Assembly (NCBI GenBank): GCA_022786605.1
Contig: JALFWW010000025.1
Span: forward strand, 62,001 to 126,000
Length of the DNA: 64,000 nucleotides
Direction of reading: 5' to 3'
From: Clostridia bacterium
GTDB taxonomy: Bacteria > Bacillota > Clostridia > Lachnospirales > Anaerotignaceae
Part shown: piece by piece, positions 42,241 through 51,901 of the stretch
How the letters are laid out: every line of letters begins with the position of its first letter
Position numbering within the stretch: position 1 is the stretch's first letter
Translations under genes and position numbers: made by a program
Notes under the pieces: generated by a model
The model's database searches: none
What the model saw: only the letters and a program-made list of their open reading frames with translations
What the model was told of the DNA's origin: nothing

Positions 42241-43221
42241 ATGAAAACAAGACGTTTTGGCAAAACAAATGCCATGATTTCTGAAATTGGGCTGGGAACC
42301 TGGCAGTTAGGCACCAAATGGGGCGAACCTTTCTGCGCGGAAGAAGCCCAGAAAATTCTGGACGCCGCTTACGACAGCGGCATCACATTTCTGGATACAG
42401 CAGACATCTACAACGACGGCAACAGCGAACTTGCCATTTCCAAAATCCTGAAAGCCCACCCCGACCACTTTTTCGTGACAACCAAAATCGGCAGAGGGCT
42501 GAACCCCCACACAGCGGAAGGCTACAACAAAGAATCTGTTATCCGCTTCACCGATGGCTGTTTGTCCCGTCTAGGCGTGGAAAAATTGGATTTGGTGCTG
42601 CTCCACTGCCCGCCCACTTCCGTTTATCAGAAGGACGAAGTTTTTGACGCATTGGAAAACCTGAAAGCCGCAGGCAAAATCGCGCACTACGGCGTCAGCA
42701 TCGAAAAAGTATCCGAAGGACTTGCTGCCATGGAATACGACATTTCCGCTATGGAAGTGATTTTCAATATGTTCCGCCAGAAACCCATTGAGGAACTGTT
42801 CCCCACTGCCCAGAAAAAAGATGTGGGCATCATTGCCCGCGTTCCTCTGGCAAGCGGTCTTTTGACAGGGAAATTCACCAAGGACACCGTTTTTGGCAAA
42901 AACGACCATCGCTTCTACAACCGTAACGGGGAAGCCTTCGACAAAGGTGAAACCTTCTCAGGCGTGGATTATGAACTGGGTCTGACAGCCGTAGCGGAAC
43001 TGAAAGCCCTGCTGGGTACAGAAAACCTCATTCCCTACGCTTTACGTTGGATTCTCATGCATGAAGCTGTCAGCGTCGTCATTCCCGGCGCCAGCAAAAC
43101 CGCACAGGTACTCCAGAATGTGAAAGCCGCGGAACTGCCTGACCTGACACCGGAACAGATGGCAGGGGTAAAAGCTATTTACGATAAATACATCCGCCCT
43201 ACCGTACATCATCTGTGGTAA
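42241..43221 (+). CDS. Aldo/keto reductase
   Basis: 326 aa from ATG at 42241 (AAAGGAG upstream). TIM-barrel AKR features: IGLGTWQLG, the catalytic Asp/Tyr in FLDTADIYNDG, Lys in FFVTTKIG, His in LVLLHCPP, and a late NADPH-binding VVIPGASKTAQV. Reduces aldehydes or ketones with NADPH. Divergent from HxlR, which fits carbonyl/electrophile stress control. Confidence 0.93.
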   Translation: MKTRRFGKTNAMISEIGLGTWQLGTKWGEPFCAEEAQKILDAAYDSGITFLDTADIYNDGNSELAISKILKAHPDHFFVTTKIGRGLNPHTAEGYNKESVIRFTDGCLSRLGVEKLDLVLLHCPPTSVYQKDEVFDALENLKAAGKIAHYGVSIEKVSEGLAAMEYDISAMEVIFNMFRQKPIEELFPTAQKKDVGIIARVPLASGLLTGKFTKDTVFGKNDHRFYNRNGEAFDKGETFSGVDYELGLTAVAELKALLGTENLIPYALRWILMHEAVSVVIPGASKTAQVLQNVKAAELPDLTPEQMAGVKAIYDKYIRPTVHHLW

Positions 43222-43237
43222 AAAAGCATTCCCTTTT

Positions 43238-43412
43238 GGGTGCTTCTTCATAAGAAAACAAAGAAAGCTGAAATCTTTGCTAGTACAAAGGATTTCAGCT
43301 TTCTTATTTTTATAGGATTTTATTCGGCATGTTTTCTTCTGAAGATAGCCGTCGCAGTTTCCCTTAAGAAATGGGACAAAAGTCAAACAGTGTTTTCTTA
43401 AGAGAAACTGCT
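43238..43412 (+). repeat. Dispersed hairpin repeat, copy B
   Basis: It starts with CTTCATAAGAAAAC, then a long hairpin (AAAGCTGAAATC...GATTTCAGCTTT). A diverged inverted copy of the start follows (GTTTTCTTCTGAAG), and then a second stem-loop in which GCAGTTTCCCTTAAGAAA (43354-43371) pairs with TTTTCTTAAGAGAAACTGC (43393-43411). The hairpin would end the rightward aldo/keto reductase transcript and also the leftward one opposite. Confidence 0.75.
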
Positions 43413-43428
43413 GTAGGGAATGGCTTTT

Positions 43429-44298
43429 TTATTTTTTCCGCTTTCCCCTCCACAAATAAAGGAGAATCAAAACAGCTACCACAATGATGATGATAGGTGA
43501 AAAGTACAATAGTCCCATTTGAAAATAAGGGCTTTTCAGAGTACCGATGAAGTTCTGAAAACCATTTTCGTCAATGGAAATCTCAAGATTTTCCTCTGGC
43601 AAGGTATCAGAAGTGTAGACATATTCCCGTTTTCCCACTTTTTCAAAAGGCAGACTGCTATCCACCAGCACAGGCATATCCTGATCCAGATAAAGCCGGA
43701 TGGTCAGGTCAGAAAAATCCTTCCACATGGCGGCTGGCGCCAGATAATACTCCAGTTCACCACGTTTGGCGTTGAAATCCAGTTCCGGATACCCGCCCAG
43801 ATTGTAGTCATAGGAAACAATAACAGGATATGTTTCCTGTGGCTGAAAATCCATTTGGAATGTGACCGTATCCACTGTACGATCAGGGTCTAAATTGGCA
43901 ATTTCTTCTGTAGTCAAAACCGCGTACCGCCAGTCATCCGTAACGATTCGAGTGCTGCCGTTCATGCCATATCGCTGCACAGACACATCCGCCTGTTTTC
44001 CATTGACTGTGACTGTCACGCCTCTTTCTTCCATATTAGGCGAAAGGAACATGGACGATACGGAAAGGGCTTCATCCGTGGTGTTTTTCATTTCATAGGT
44101 GGCTGTGATATGGGCATCCGGTCCCTTTACCACGATTTCCAAATCTTCTGACAATACGGCAATTTCATCATTTTTCTCAAAGGTGATGGCAGAGCCCACA
44201 TCGGCATCCTCTGGGGCTGCCATATTGGCAAAAGCCCTTTGGGGAACCATCCAGATAAGCGCCAGCAACACAACAAAAATCAGTCTTTTCTTTCCCAT
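43429..44298 (-). CDS. Exported DUF4424-like protein with C-terminal membrane anchor
   Basis: 289 aa. Signal peptide MGKKRLIFVVLLALIWMVPQ, cleaved near AFA, followed by NMAAPEDADVGSAITFEKND, the N-terminal pattern of DUF4424-like exported proteins. Beta-rich domain to ~250, one C-terminal helix (LLYFSPIIIIVVAVLILLYLW) and a basic tail. Probably displayed outside the membrane. Function unknown. Confidence 0.7.
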   Translation of the reverse strand: MGKKRLIFVVLLALIWMVPQRAFANMAAPEDADVGSAITFEKNDEIAVLSEDLEIVVKGPDAHITATYEMKNTTDEALSVSSMFLSPNMEERGVTVTVNGKQADVSVQRYGMNGSTRIVTDDWRYAVLTTEEIANLDPDRTVDTVTFQMDFQPQETYPVIVSYDYNLGGYPELDFNAKRGELEYYLAPAAMWKDFSDLTIRLYLDQDMPVLVDSSLPFEKVGKREYVYTSDTLPEENLEISIDENGFQNFIGTLKSPYFQMGLLYFSPIIIIVVAVLILLYLWRGKRKK

Positions 44299-44440
44299 AT
44301 CTTTTCCCCCTTTCCTGCTTTTCTGTATTTTTATGGTATCACAGAAAAGCTCATGCAGGCAATATGCCTTTTCATTAAAAAAAACGTGAAAGCCTCTGTC
44401 ATACAGAAACTCCCACGTCTTTTTTCAAAAATCAATATGT

Positions 44441-45256
44441 TTATACGAAATATTCCGGCAAAGCTCTGCCTTCATACAATTCTTCCAGTTCTTCTTTGTG
44501 ATAGATGTAGCCAGGGTCATCAAAATACTTGGCGCCGGAAGGACATTTCTTGATACATGCGCAGCATTTGATGCAGATGCCTGTGCAGGAGAAGTCCACT
44601 TTATCAATGGAGCCCATAGGACAAACTTCCGCACAGATGCCGCAGCCACAGCAAGCGTCGCTTGTTTTGGGTTTTACTTTACGGATGTCGATGGCATTGC
44701 CATAACGATCTCTGGGTGTGAAGTACGGGCGGATAGGGTCTTCCCCTTTCACATAAGCAGGACCGTCATATTCCCAGCCACTGTTGATTTTTTCCACCAG
44801 TTTTTCCGCAAATTCGTGCATCACTTTGTAATCTTCTTCGTCAGGTCTGCCTGCGGACAGTTTTCTGGAGAAAGAATGTTCGCTGACAAAAGCGCCGCCG
44901 GCAATGGTACGGAAGCCGTCATCTTCCAGAATGTTCCGCAGTTCGATGAGGGCATCGTCGAAGTTACGGTTGCCGAAGGATACCATAGACACTGCATACG
45001 CTTTGCCGCCCACAACGGTTTTCAGATAAGGCAGCAACAGATTCGGTACACGGCCTGCGATAACAGGAGTGCCAAAGAACACCAGATCCGTTTCGGTGAA
45101 AGCGATTTCTTTTTTCCGTACGTCAGGCAGTGTAAAATCATATATTTCCATAGGAACGCCAAGGCTTTCTGCCACATGAGCGGATACAGTTCTCACAGCT
45201 TTTTCTGTACCGCCAGTGGGACTGAAATACATGGCCCATACTTTTTTGATTTCCAT
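44441..45256 (-). CDS. EFR1-type flavodoxin-ferredoxin protein
   Basis: 271 aa from ATG at 45256 (AAAGGAG 11 nt upstream). Flavodoxin-like domain at ~1-165 (MYFSPTGGTEKAVRTV as phosphate loop; VFFGTPVIAGRVP). The C-terminal part (~200-245) has two 4Fe-4S motifs, CCGCGICAEVCP and CIKCCACIKKCP. This domain order defines the EFR1 family of electron carriers common in anaerobic Firmicutes. Partner enzymes are unknown. Confidence 0.92.
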   Translation of the reverse strand: MEIKKVWAMYFSPTGGTEKAVRTVSAHVAESLGVPMEIYDFTLPDVRKKEIAFTETDLVFFGTPVIAGRVPNLLLPYLKTVVGGKAYAVSMVSFGNRNFDDALIELRNILEDDGFRTIAGGAFVSEHSFSRKLSAGRPDEEDYKVMHEFAEKLVEKINSGWEYDGPAYVKGEDPIRPYFTPRDRYGNAIDIRKVKPKTSDACCGCGICAEVCPMGSIDKVDFSCTGICIKCCACIKKCPSGAKYFDDPGYIYHKEELEELYEGRALPEYFV

Positions 45257-45380
45257 TGTAAACAAAACTCCTTTCTCTCTCCCATATGAAATGTTCTTCT
45301 TTCATGATACTCTATCCCATGTCCTTTTTCAAGCCACAGACAAAAAAACCATACTGTCCAGCCATCTTTCTTTTTCACGC

Positions 45381-45426
45381 AAAAAAGCCGGAAATATCCG
45401 ACCATCATCGAATACTTCCGGCTTTT
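45381..45426 (-). terminator. Terminator of PrsA-like gene
   Basis: AAAAGCCGGAA (45383-45393) pairs with TTCCGGCTTTT (45416-45426), with six T following on the minus strand. Directly after the stop at 45428. Confidence 0.88.
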
Positions 45427-45427
45427 A

Positions 45428-46399
45428 TCAATCTTGGAATGTTTCCATATTCTCCCACGCTTCGGGGATTTTTTCCACTTCCTGTGCCGCGATCATTTCT
45501 GCCAGACGGCTTTCCACATAAGCGGACTGTACCTGCTGGCGGTAAGCGTCTTCTGCCAGCTGTTTCACCTGTTCCTCTGTAGGCGGGGTGATGGATTCCA
45601 CTTTCAATATGAAATAGCTGCCCCGTACCTCAATGGGGTCTGTGATCTCACCCAATGTGAGATTTTCCGATAGCCCAAAGGTATTGTTCAGATAATTCTG
45701 ATACAGCGTCATCTGACCATTGCCGCCATTTTCCTTAGCGGAAGTGTCTGTGTCATACGTTTCAAAAAGCGCGGCAAAATCCTCGCCGGCTTTCGCCTTT
45801 TCGCTGACTTCTTTTGCCGTTGCCTCATCGTTCACCATGATGGAATCAATGGTGATCTGGGTATATTCTTCCCGCAGAATATCGGCATTGTCCTGATAAT
45901 ACTGTTCCATTTCATCGGCATTGACTTCACACTCTTTCGCCAATGTGTCATAGACCACAGAATAGAGATAAGATTCCTCCATGAGAGTTTCCATCTGTTT
46001 TTTATCCACCCCCATTTTCTCCAGGTCCTCTTCCGAAACCTGACTGAGGAATTCTTCCGCCATGGTATGGGCTTCTGTTTTCTGGGCTTCTGTCAGAGAA
46101 ATACCGTTTTCCGCCGCATACTGCTCCGCGGCAACCACACTCTGTATGGTGCTGAATGCCCGTTCCTGCACCAGCTCCGCCCCAGTCATGCCATCAAAAT
46201 CCATATCCCAGACATCACTGCCCGCTGCGGAAACAAAGCTTTCGGTGCTGGTATAAAGATATACCATGTACTCAGACTTCATAACTTCTCTGCCATCTAT
46301 GCGCGCTATGACTTCATCGGAAAAAGAACCGCCGCAGCCTGTGAGCCACAAAAGCCCCGTCAGCAGCAGGCACAATGCCCATTTCGCTTTCTTTTTCAT
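45428..46399 (-). CDS. prsA: PrsA-like lipoprotein foldase (parvulin-type peptidyl-prolyl isomerase)
   Basis: 323 aa. Lipoprotein signal with lipobox LTGC (Cys22). N-terminal SurA-like chaperone helices (~30-185), then a parvulin domain (~190-285) with ITIDSIMVNDEATAKEVSEKAKAGEDFAALFETYDTD and YFILKVESITPPT. It folds exported proteins at the outer face of the membrane. ~100 nt downstream of mfd in the same orientation. Catalytic activity of this diverged parvulin is not certain. Confidence 0.88.
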   Translation of the reverse strand: MKKKAKWALCLLLTGLLWLTGCGGSFSDEVIARIDGREVMKSEYMVYLYTSTESFVSAAGSDVWDMDFDGMTGAELVQERAFSTIQSVVAAEQYAAENGISLTEAQKTEAHTMAEEFLSQVSEEDLEKMGVDKKQMETLMEESYLYSVVYDTLAKECEVNADEMEQYYQDNADILREEYTQITIDSIMVNDEATAKEVSEKAKAGEDFAALFETYDTDTSAKENGGNGQMTLYQNYLNNTFGLSENLTLGEITDPIEVRGSYFILKVESITPPTEEQVKQLAEDAYRQQVQSAYVESRLAEMIAAQEVEKIPEAWENMETFQD

Positions 46400-46499
46400 A
46401 AAAAATCACACTCTCTTTTTTCGGTTTCATGTCTTTTGTTCCTCTTTTTTTCTCAAAAAGAAGGTTAGCTTTTATTATACACATTTTTTTCCGAAAAAA

Positions 46500-49400
46500 C
46501 TATGCTTTGAGCCCTTGTAATAAACTTTTAATATAGGGCACGCCTTTGTTTTCCTCGCCCTTTTTCAGTCTGACAGTCACATAAGGCATAGCGCCTGCCG
46601 TAAAGAGATACCGTCCTCGGCTTTCGGCGATACATTTTGTAAGCTTTTCCAGGTCCAAAGGTGCGTCCGGGCGGAATTCCACCAGAATATTGCTGCCCTT
46701 CTGGCTGATGGCTGTGATGCCCAGTCCATGAGCCTCCGCCTTCAAAAGCACCATTTCCAGCAGGTTTTGGACGCTCTTTGGCAAGTCACCGTAGCGGTCT
46801 TCCAGTTCCTCCTGCATGTCATAATATTCCTCCAAAGTCTGGATGGCAGCGATTTTCTTATACAGATCCATGCGCTGTTCCTGATTTTTGATATAGAAAT
46901 CAGGCAGATAGGCATTGATATTCAAATCCACTGTGGTTTCAAATGTTTCTGCCACAGGTTCGCCTTTCAGATTCTGGACTTCTTCTTCCAGCAGACGGCA
47001 GTACATGTCATAACCAACGGATTCCATGTGTCCATGCTGTTCCGCACCCAAAAGGTTTCCAGCGCCGCGGATTTCCAAGTCACGCATGGCAACTTTGAAA
47101 CCGGAACCGAACTCCGTAAATTCCCGAATGGTCTGGAGCCGTTTTTCCGCCGCTTCTTTCAACATCTTATCCCGTTTATACATGAGATACGCATAGGCAG
47201 TGCGATTGCTTCTGCCCACACGCCCACGAAGCTGGTACAGCTGGGACAAGCCCATGCGGTCGGCATCCTGGATGATGATGGTATTCACATTGGAAATATC
47301 CATACCTGTTTCAATGATGGTGGTACATACCAGCACATCGATTTCGCCGCTGATAAAGTCCTGCATGATATTTTCCAGTTCTCTCTCTGACATCTGCCCA
47401 TGGGCAAAGGCAACATTGGCTTCCGGCGCCAGATTCTGCACACGGAAGGCTTCTTCCCCAATGGTTTCCACCCGATTGTAAAGATAAAAGACCTGTCCGC
47501 CACGGCTCAATTCCCGATGGATGGCTTCTCGGATAAATTCAGGGTTGTTTTCCATGACATAAGTCTGGATGGGGCGACGTTCCTGCGGGGGTTCCTCCAG
47601 AATGCTCATATCCCGGATGCCTGCCAATGACATATGCAGTGTTCTGGGGATAGGCGTTGCTGTCAATGTGAGCACATCCACATTTTCCCGCAGACGTTTC
47701 AGTTTTTCCTTATGGGCCACGCCAAAACGCTGTTCCTCGTCCACAATGACCAGACCCAAATCCTTAAATTTCACGTCTTTGGACAGGATGCGATGGGTAC
47801 CGATAACAATATCAGAAAATCCTTTTTCCAGTCCGTTGAGGCTTTCCTTCTGCTGTTTGGGTGTACGGAAACGGGACAGCAGTTCAATCTTCACGGGATA
47901 GCCGGACATACGCTGGACAAAGGTATTATAATGCTGTTGTGCCAAAATGGTGGTAGGCACCAAATATGCCACCTGCTTTCCATCCTGAACGGCTTTGAAG
48001 GCGGCACGGATAGCAACTTCTGTTTTGCCATAGCCTACGTCGCCGCAGACCAGTCTGTCCATGACTTTGCCGCTTTCCATATCTTTTTTCACATCTTCAA
48101 TGGCGTTGAGCTGGTCATCTGTTTCATCAAAGGGGAAGGCTTCTTCAAATTCCCTTTGCCACAGAGTATCTGCCCCGTACACATGACCTTTTGCCGCCGC
48201 ACGTTTGGCATAAAGGGCAACCAAGTCCTCCGCCAGAATCTTCACGGCAGTTCTGGCTTTTGCCTTTGCCTTCAGCCAGTCCTGTCCACCCAGTTTATTG
48301 AGTCTGGGTGCGGCACCGCCGGAACCGATATATTTCTGGATCATATCCATCTGGCTGACGGGCACAAAGAGATTGCCCCCATCCCGATAGGAAATTTTCA
48401 TATAATCTTTCTGGACACCTTCCACAGAGATTTTTTCCAAGCCTCGGAACACGCCGATACCGTGGTTATCATGTACCACATAATCCCCGATGTGCAGGTC
48501 AGAAAAACTCTGGATGGCAACGCCGTTTTTCTTCTTTTTCTTCTTCCGTTTCTCGCCGCTCTTGCCGAAAATCTCGCTGTCAGAAAAGACCGCCAGACGG
48601 ATATAGTCATACTGGAACCCTTTGGACAGGGAACCTTTGGACACCCAAACACTGCCAGGCACCATTTCTTTTTCCAAATCGTCCACATAGACCGCCGGCA
48701 CATCCATTTCCGTCAGTTCTGCCGCCATTCTCTGGGCACGGGTACCCGTCCCTGCCAGCACCAAAATGCGATAATTCTGGGTTTTCAAATACTGCAATTC
48801 CTCACAGAACAGGTCTGCCCGTTTCTGGAAAGAAGGAATGGAGCGCACGGCAAAATCCGCCTGTACTTTGGGCTGGAAATGGGGTGTCCGCTGAGAAATC
48901 CCAGCCAGAAGGATACGGTCAAAGTCCTCCGCCTGCCGCAGAATATCCAGATAATCAAAAAGGAGTTTACTCTGGGCAGGAAGCAAAAAGCCCTGCGCGA
49001 TTCTGCCTTTCATGCTTTCCTCATATTCCTGCCGCAGGGTATCCATGTGTTCCGCCAATCGCTGGGGCTCGTCAAAACAAAGAATGGTATCCTCCGGCAG
49101 ATAGGACAGTAAACTTACCGTATCATCATAAAAATAGTTGATGAAACTGCCCACAGAAGCAAAACTCAGTTCCGAACGGAGCAAGTCGATATTTTCGCCG
49201 ATATGCTCTTTCATCCGTTCCACACCATCTTCCACGGTGCTTTTTTCCATTTTCTTCAGGGCTTTTTTGTAATCGGCTTCCATTTTGTCCGCCGCGGATT
49301 TTGCTGTTTCTTCGTCGTAAACCAGTTCCCGCATGGGGAAAATGGTCACAGTGTTCAATTTATCCACGGAACGCTGGCTCTGGGCATCCATGGTACGGAT

Positions 49401-50003
49401 GCTGTCGATTTCATCATCCCAGAACTCAATACGCACCGCGTCATCTGCCGTCAGAGGGTAGATATCCAAAATCCCCCCGCGGACAGCAAACTGCCCAGGG
49501 CTTTCCACCAGTTCCGCCCGTTCATACCCCATGAACACCAGCTGTTTTGTCAGATCAGATAATTCTCGCACTTCTCCCACATGCAACGTCAGAAGAAAAG
49601 ATGCAAATACATCTTTTTTGGGATATCTGTCCAGAAGTGCTTCCACAGAAGCCACAATAAGAGGACATTTCCCCTCCAGCAGTTTTTCCACCACCAGAAA
49701 ACGCTGGCGGTTCATTTCCATGCTATGAACATCGGCGCTGTAAAAGAGAATGTCCTTAGCAGGATAATACATGCCTGTCTTTGTGAAGAACTGCATATCC
49801 TCCAGAATCTCTTTTGCACGGACTTCGCTATGGGTCAGAATCACCATGGGACGGTGCAAATGTTCCTGTACCCCATAGAGCAAGTGATTTTTTTCCACGT
49901 CAATGACCCCTGTGGCAAACACAGGGGTATGTCCTTTGCGGATTTCATCCAGTAATGATTGATAGCTTTCCAGCTCCAACAGGGGCTCTGTCAGGCTTTT
50001 CAT
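46500..50003 (-). CDS. mfd: Transcription-repair coupling factor Mfd
   Basis: 1167 aa. UvrB-like N-terminal module (~1-350), the RNA-polymerase-interaction domain (SFSDLHIGDYVVHDNHGIGVFRGLEKI, ~500), RecG-like translocase with Walker A LVCGDVGYGKTEVA and the DEEQ box in LVIVDEEQRFG, a QLRGRVGRS motif VI, and a C-terminal TRCF domain. It removes stalled RNA polymerase from lesions and recruits UvrA. A KKKKKK tract near residue 495 is a lineage-specific linker. The start overlaps the pth stop. Confidence 0.98.
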   Translation of the reverse strand: MKSLTEPLLELESYQSLLDEIRKGHTPVFATGVIDVEKNHLLYGVQEHLHRPMVILTHSEVRAKEILEDMQFFTKTGMYYPAKDILFYSADVHSMEMNRQRFLVVEKLLEGKCPLIVASVEALLDRYPKKDVFASFLLTLHVGEVRELSDLTKQLVFMGYERAELVESPGQFAVRGGILDIYPLTADDAVRIEFWDDEIDSIRTMDAQSQRSVDKLNTVTIFPMRELVYDEETAKSAADKMEADYKKALKKMEKSTVEDGVERMKEHIGENIDLLRSELSFASVGSFINYFYDDTVSLLSYLPEDTILCFDEPQRLAEHMDTLRQEYEESMKGRIAQGFLLPAQSKLLFDYLDILRQAEDFDRILLAGISQRTPHFQPKVQADFAVRSIPSFQKRADLFCEELQYLKTQNYRILVLAGTGTRAQRMAAELTEMDVPAVYVDDLEKEMVPGSVWVSKGSLSKGFQYDYIRLAVFSDSEIFGKSGEKRKKKKKKNGVAIQSFSDLHIGDYVVHDNHGIGVFRGLEKISVEGVQKDYMKISYRDGGNLFVPVSQMDMIQKYIGSGGAAPRLNKLGGQDWLKAKAKARTAVKILAEDLVALYAKRAAAKGHVYGADTLWQREFEEAFPFDETDDQLNAIEDVKKDMESGKVMDRLVCGDVGYGKTEVAIRAAFKAVQDGKQVAYLVPTTILAQQHYNTFVQRMSGYPVKIELLSRFRTPKQQKESLNGLEKGFSDIVIGTHRILSKDVKFKDLGLVIVDEEQRFGVAHKEKLKRLRENVDVLTLTATPIPRTLHMSLAGIRDMSILEEPPQERRPIQTYVMENNPEFIREAIHRELSRGGQVFYLYNRVETIGEEAFRVQNLAPEANVAFAHGQMSERELENIMQDFISGEIDVLVCTTIIETGMDISNVNTIIIQDADRMGLSQLYQLRGRVGRSNRTAYAYLMYKRDKMLKEAAEKRLQTIREFTEFGSGFKVAMRDLEIRGAGNLLGAEQHGHMESVGYDMYCRLLEEEVQNLKGEPVAETFETTVDLNINAYLPDFYIKNQEQRMDLYKKIAAIQTLEEYYDMQEELEDRYGDLPKSVQNLLEMVLLKAEAHGLGITAISQKGSNILVEFRPDAPLDLEKLTKCIAESRGRYLFTAGAMPYVTVRLKKGEENKGVPYIKSLLQGLKA

Positions 50004-50677
50004 GCTTCCACCTCTTTTTTGGTTTCCTCAGGTTTTTCCTGAGGTTCTTTTTTGGGCTTAGGCGCTTTGGGACGCTGGTTCATACGATTCATAGCGTCTG
50101 CCATACCACGGGAAAGAATCAGTTCCACTGCCTGCACCGCTTTATCCATGCCGCTTTCCATGAGCGGCATGGTGTCTTTGTCGAATTTTACCAGCACATA
50201 ATCCGCCAGGTCCCAGCCATTAGGTTTTTCACCGATACCCACTTTGATGCGGTAAAATACGTCTGTACCCATTTGCTGGATGATGTTGCGGATGCCGTTA
50301 TGTCCGCCGTGACTGCCTTTTTCTCTCAGACGAATCTGTCCTGCCGGCATAGAAGTATCGTCGTAAATCACTACAAAACGATCCTGCGGGATTTTGTAGA
50401 AATTGACGATTTCCCGAATGCTTTCACCGCTGAGGTTCATGAATGTCTGGGGCTTCACCAAAAGCACCCGTTTTCCATTGATAGTTCCGTCTCCAATAAG
50501 CGCCTTTTGCTTAAACTTGGTCACATCAATATGATATTTCTCTGCCAGTTTATCAATGACACAAAAACCAACATTATGCTTTGTTTCCGCGTATTCCCGT
50601 CCGGGATTGCCCAGACCCGCGATGACAAAAAATTCCTGTCCCTTTTCCTGATTTTTAAAACGGTCAAAAAGTCCCAT
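50000..50677 (-). CDS. pth: Peptidyl-tRNA hydrolase
   Basis: 225 aa from ATG at 50677 (GAGGAGAGG upstream). Conserved FFVIAGLGNPGREYAETKHNVGF with catalytic His, KPQTFMNLSG, DDTSMPAGQIRLREKGSHGGHNG (Asp and His) and RIKVGIG. The C-terminal ~35 residues form a Pro/Lys/Glu extension (KAPKPKKEPQEKPEETKK) absent from E. coli Pth. Recycles peptidyl-tRNA. The stop overlaps the mfd start by 3 nt, giving the classical pth-mfd operon. Confidence 0.96.
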   Translation of the reverse strand: MGLFDRFKNQEKGQEFFVIAGLGNPGREYAETKHNVGFCVIDKLAEKYHIDVTKFKQKALIGDGTINGKRVLLVKPQTFMNLSGESIREIVNFYKIPQDRFVVIYDDTSMPAGQIRLREKGSHGGHNGIRNIIQQMGTDVFYRIKVGIGEKPNGWDLADYVLVKFDKDTMPLMESGMDKAVQAVELILSRGMADAMNRMNQRPKAPKPKKEPQEKPEETKKEVEA

Positions 50678-50781
50678 TAGTTCCTCTCCTCTTATTTCTT
50701 TTCCACACGACACAAAGCCCTAATTTCAGCACACTTGATGGGTGAGATTAGAGCTGTTCTTACTGATTGATAACTGCGGAA

Positions 50782-50810
50782 AGTATACCATACTTTTGGC
50801 TTTCCGTCAA
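50782..50810 (-). promoter_or_regulatory. Promoter of pth-mfd operon
   Basis: On the minus strand TTGACG (50810-50805), 17 bp, TATACT (50787-50782), ~105 nt before the pth start. Confidence 0.65.
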
Positions 50811-50843
50811 AAGGCTAAGGAGAAAAAAAGCTGCTGTTTCCCA

Positions 50844-50880
50844 CAAAAAAACGGGTAAGACCCTTTCGGATCTTACCCGT
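50844..50880 (-). terminator. Terminator of D-2-hydroxyacid dehydrogenase gene
   Basis: ACGGGTAAGA (50851-50860) pairs with TCTTACCCGT (50871-50880), 10-nt loop, then seven T on the minus strand. Confidence 0.92.
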
Positions 50881-50920
50881 CTATATTCCTTTTGACACGA
50901 AGGAAATATTTTAGTCGGAA

Positions 50921-51901
50921 TTATTTTACTTCGTTTACCAGTTCTTCGCCAGCCAGGAAAGCTTTTGCGTTGTCCAGAGTAACTTTCGCCATCTGTTCCA
51001 GCGCTTCTTCTGTCAGGAATGCCTGGTGACCAGAAATCAGGATGTTTTCGTTAGCCAGCAGTCTTGCCAGTGTAGGATCGTGTTTTTCCAGATTGCTTCT
51101 GTCTTCGAAGAAGTATTCATGTTCCACTTCGCAAACGTCCATACCTACGCCACGAACTTTGCCGGATTCTACTGCGTCAGCCAGAGCTTCGGAGTCAACC
51201 AGACCACCACGAGCTACGTTGATGAAGATTACGCCGTCTTTCATCTTAGCGAAAGCGTCTTTGTCAACCATGTGTCTTGTAGCAGGCATCAGAGGGCAGT
51301 GGATGGAAATAACGTCGGAACGAGCGTACAGTTCATCCAAGCTTACATATTCCAGACCCAGGTTAGGGTTGGGGAATGCATCATAAGCGATGATGTTCAT
51401 GCCAAAACCTTTCAGGATGTCGATCATGCACTGACCGATTTTACCTGTACCGATGATACCAGCTGTTTTGCCGTACAGAGCGATACCTGTCAGACCAGCG
51501 ATATCGAAGTTGAATTTTGTTGTTCTCTGATAGGACAGGTGGCATTTTCTGTTGATTGCCATCAGCAGAGCTGCGCCCTGTTCTGCTACGGACTGAGGAG
51601 AGTAAGCGGGTACTCTCAGAACAGGCAGACCGCATTCTTTCGCAACTGCCAGATCAACGCTGTCGAAACCTGCGCAACGCAGCAGCAGAACTTTGATACC
51701 CAGATCTTTCAGTTCACGGATAACTTCTGCGGGAACTTCGTCATTAACGAAAGAGCATGTAGCGTCATGACCTGCTGCCAGATGAGCTGTAGCGGGTGTC
51801 AGTCTTTCGTTGAAGAATGTGATTTCATAACCGTATTTTTCAGCCATGGGACCGAAAGAATCTTTCCAGTAGGATTTTGTGTCAAAAAATGCGATTTTCA
51901 T
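50921..51901 (-). CDS. ldhA: D-lactate dehydrogenase-type 2-hydroxyacid dehydrogenase
   Basis: 326 aa from ATG at 51901 (AGGAGG 9 nt upstream). NAD-binding GIIGTGKIGQ (~148), catalytic Arg in INVARGGLVD (~229), Glu in GMDVCEVEHEY (~257) and His in ISGHQAFLTEEALEQMA (~290). The DVCEVE and HQAF context is the D-lactate dehydrogenase subgroup. It reduces pyruvate to D-lactate with NADH. Single-gene unit with its own promoter and terminator. Close relatives such as 2-hydroxyisocaproate dehydrogenase cannot be excluded. Confidence 0.9.
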   Translation of the reverse strand: MKIAFFDTKSYWKDSFGPMAEKYGYEITFFNERLTPATAHLAAGHDATCSFVNDEVPAEVIRELKDLGIKVLLLRCAGFDSVDLAVAKECGLPVLRVPAYSPQSVAEQGAALLMAINRKCHLSYQRTTKFNFDIAGLTGIALYGKTAGIIGTGKIGQCMIDILKGFGMNIIAYDAFPNPNLGLEYVSLDELYARSDVISIHCPLMPATRHMVDKDAFAKMKDGVIFINVARGGLVDSEALADAVESGKVRGVGMDVCEVEHEYFFEDRSNLEKHDPTLARLLANENILISGHQAFLTEEALEQMAKVTLDNAKAFLAGEELVNEVK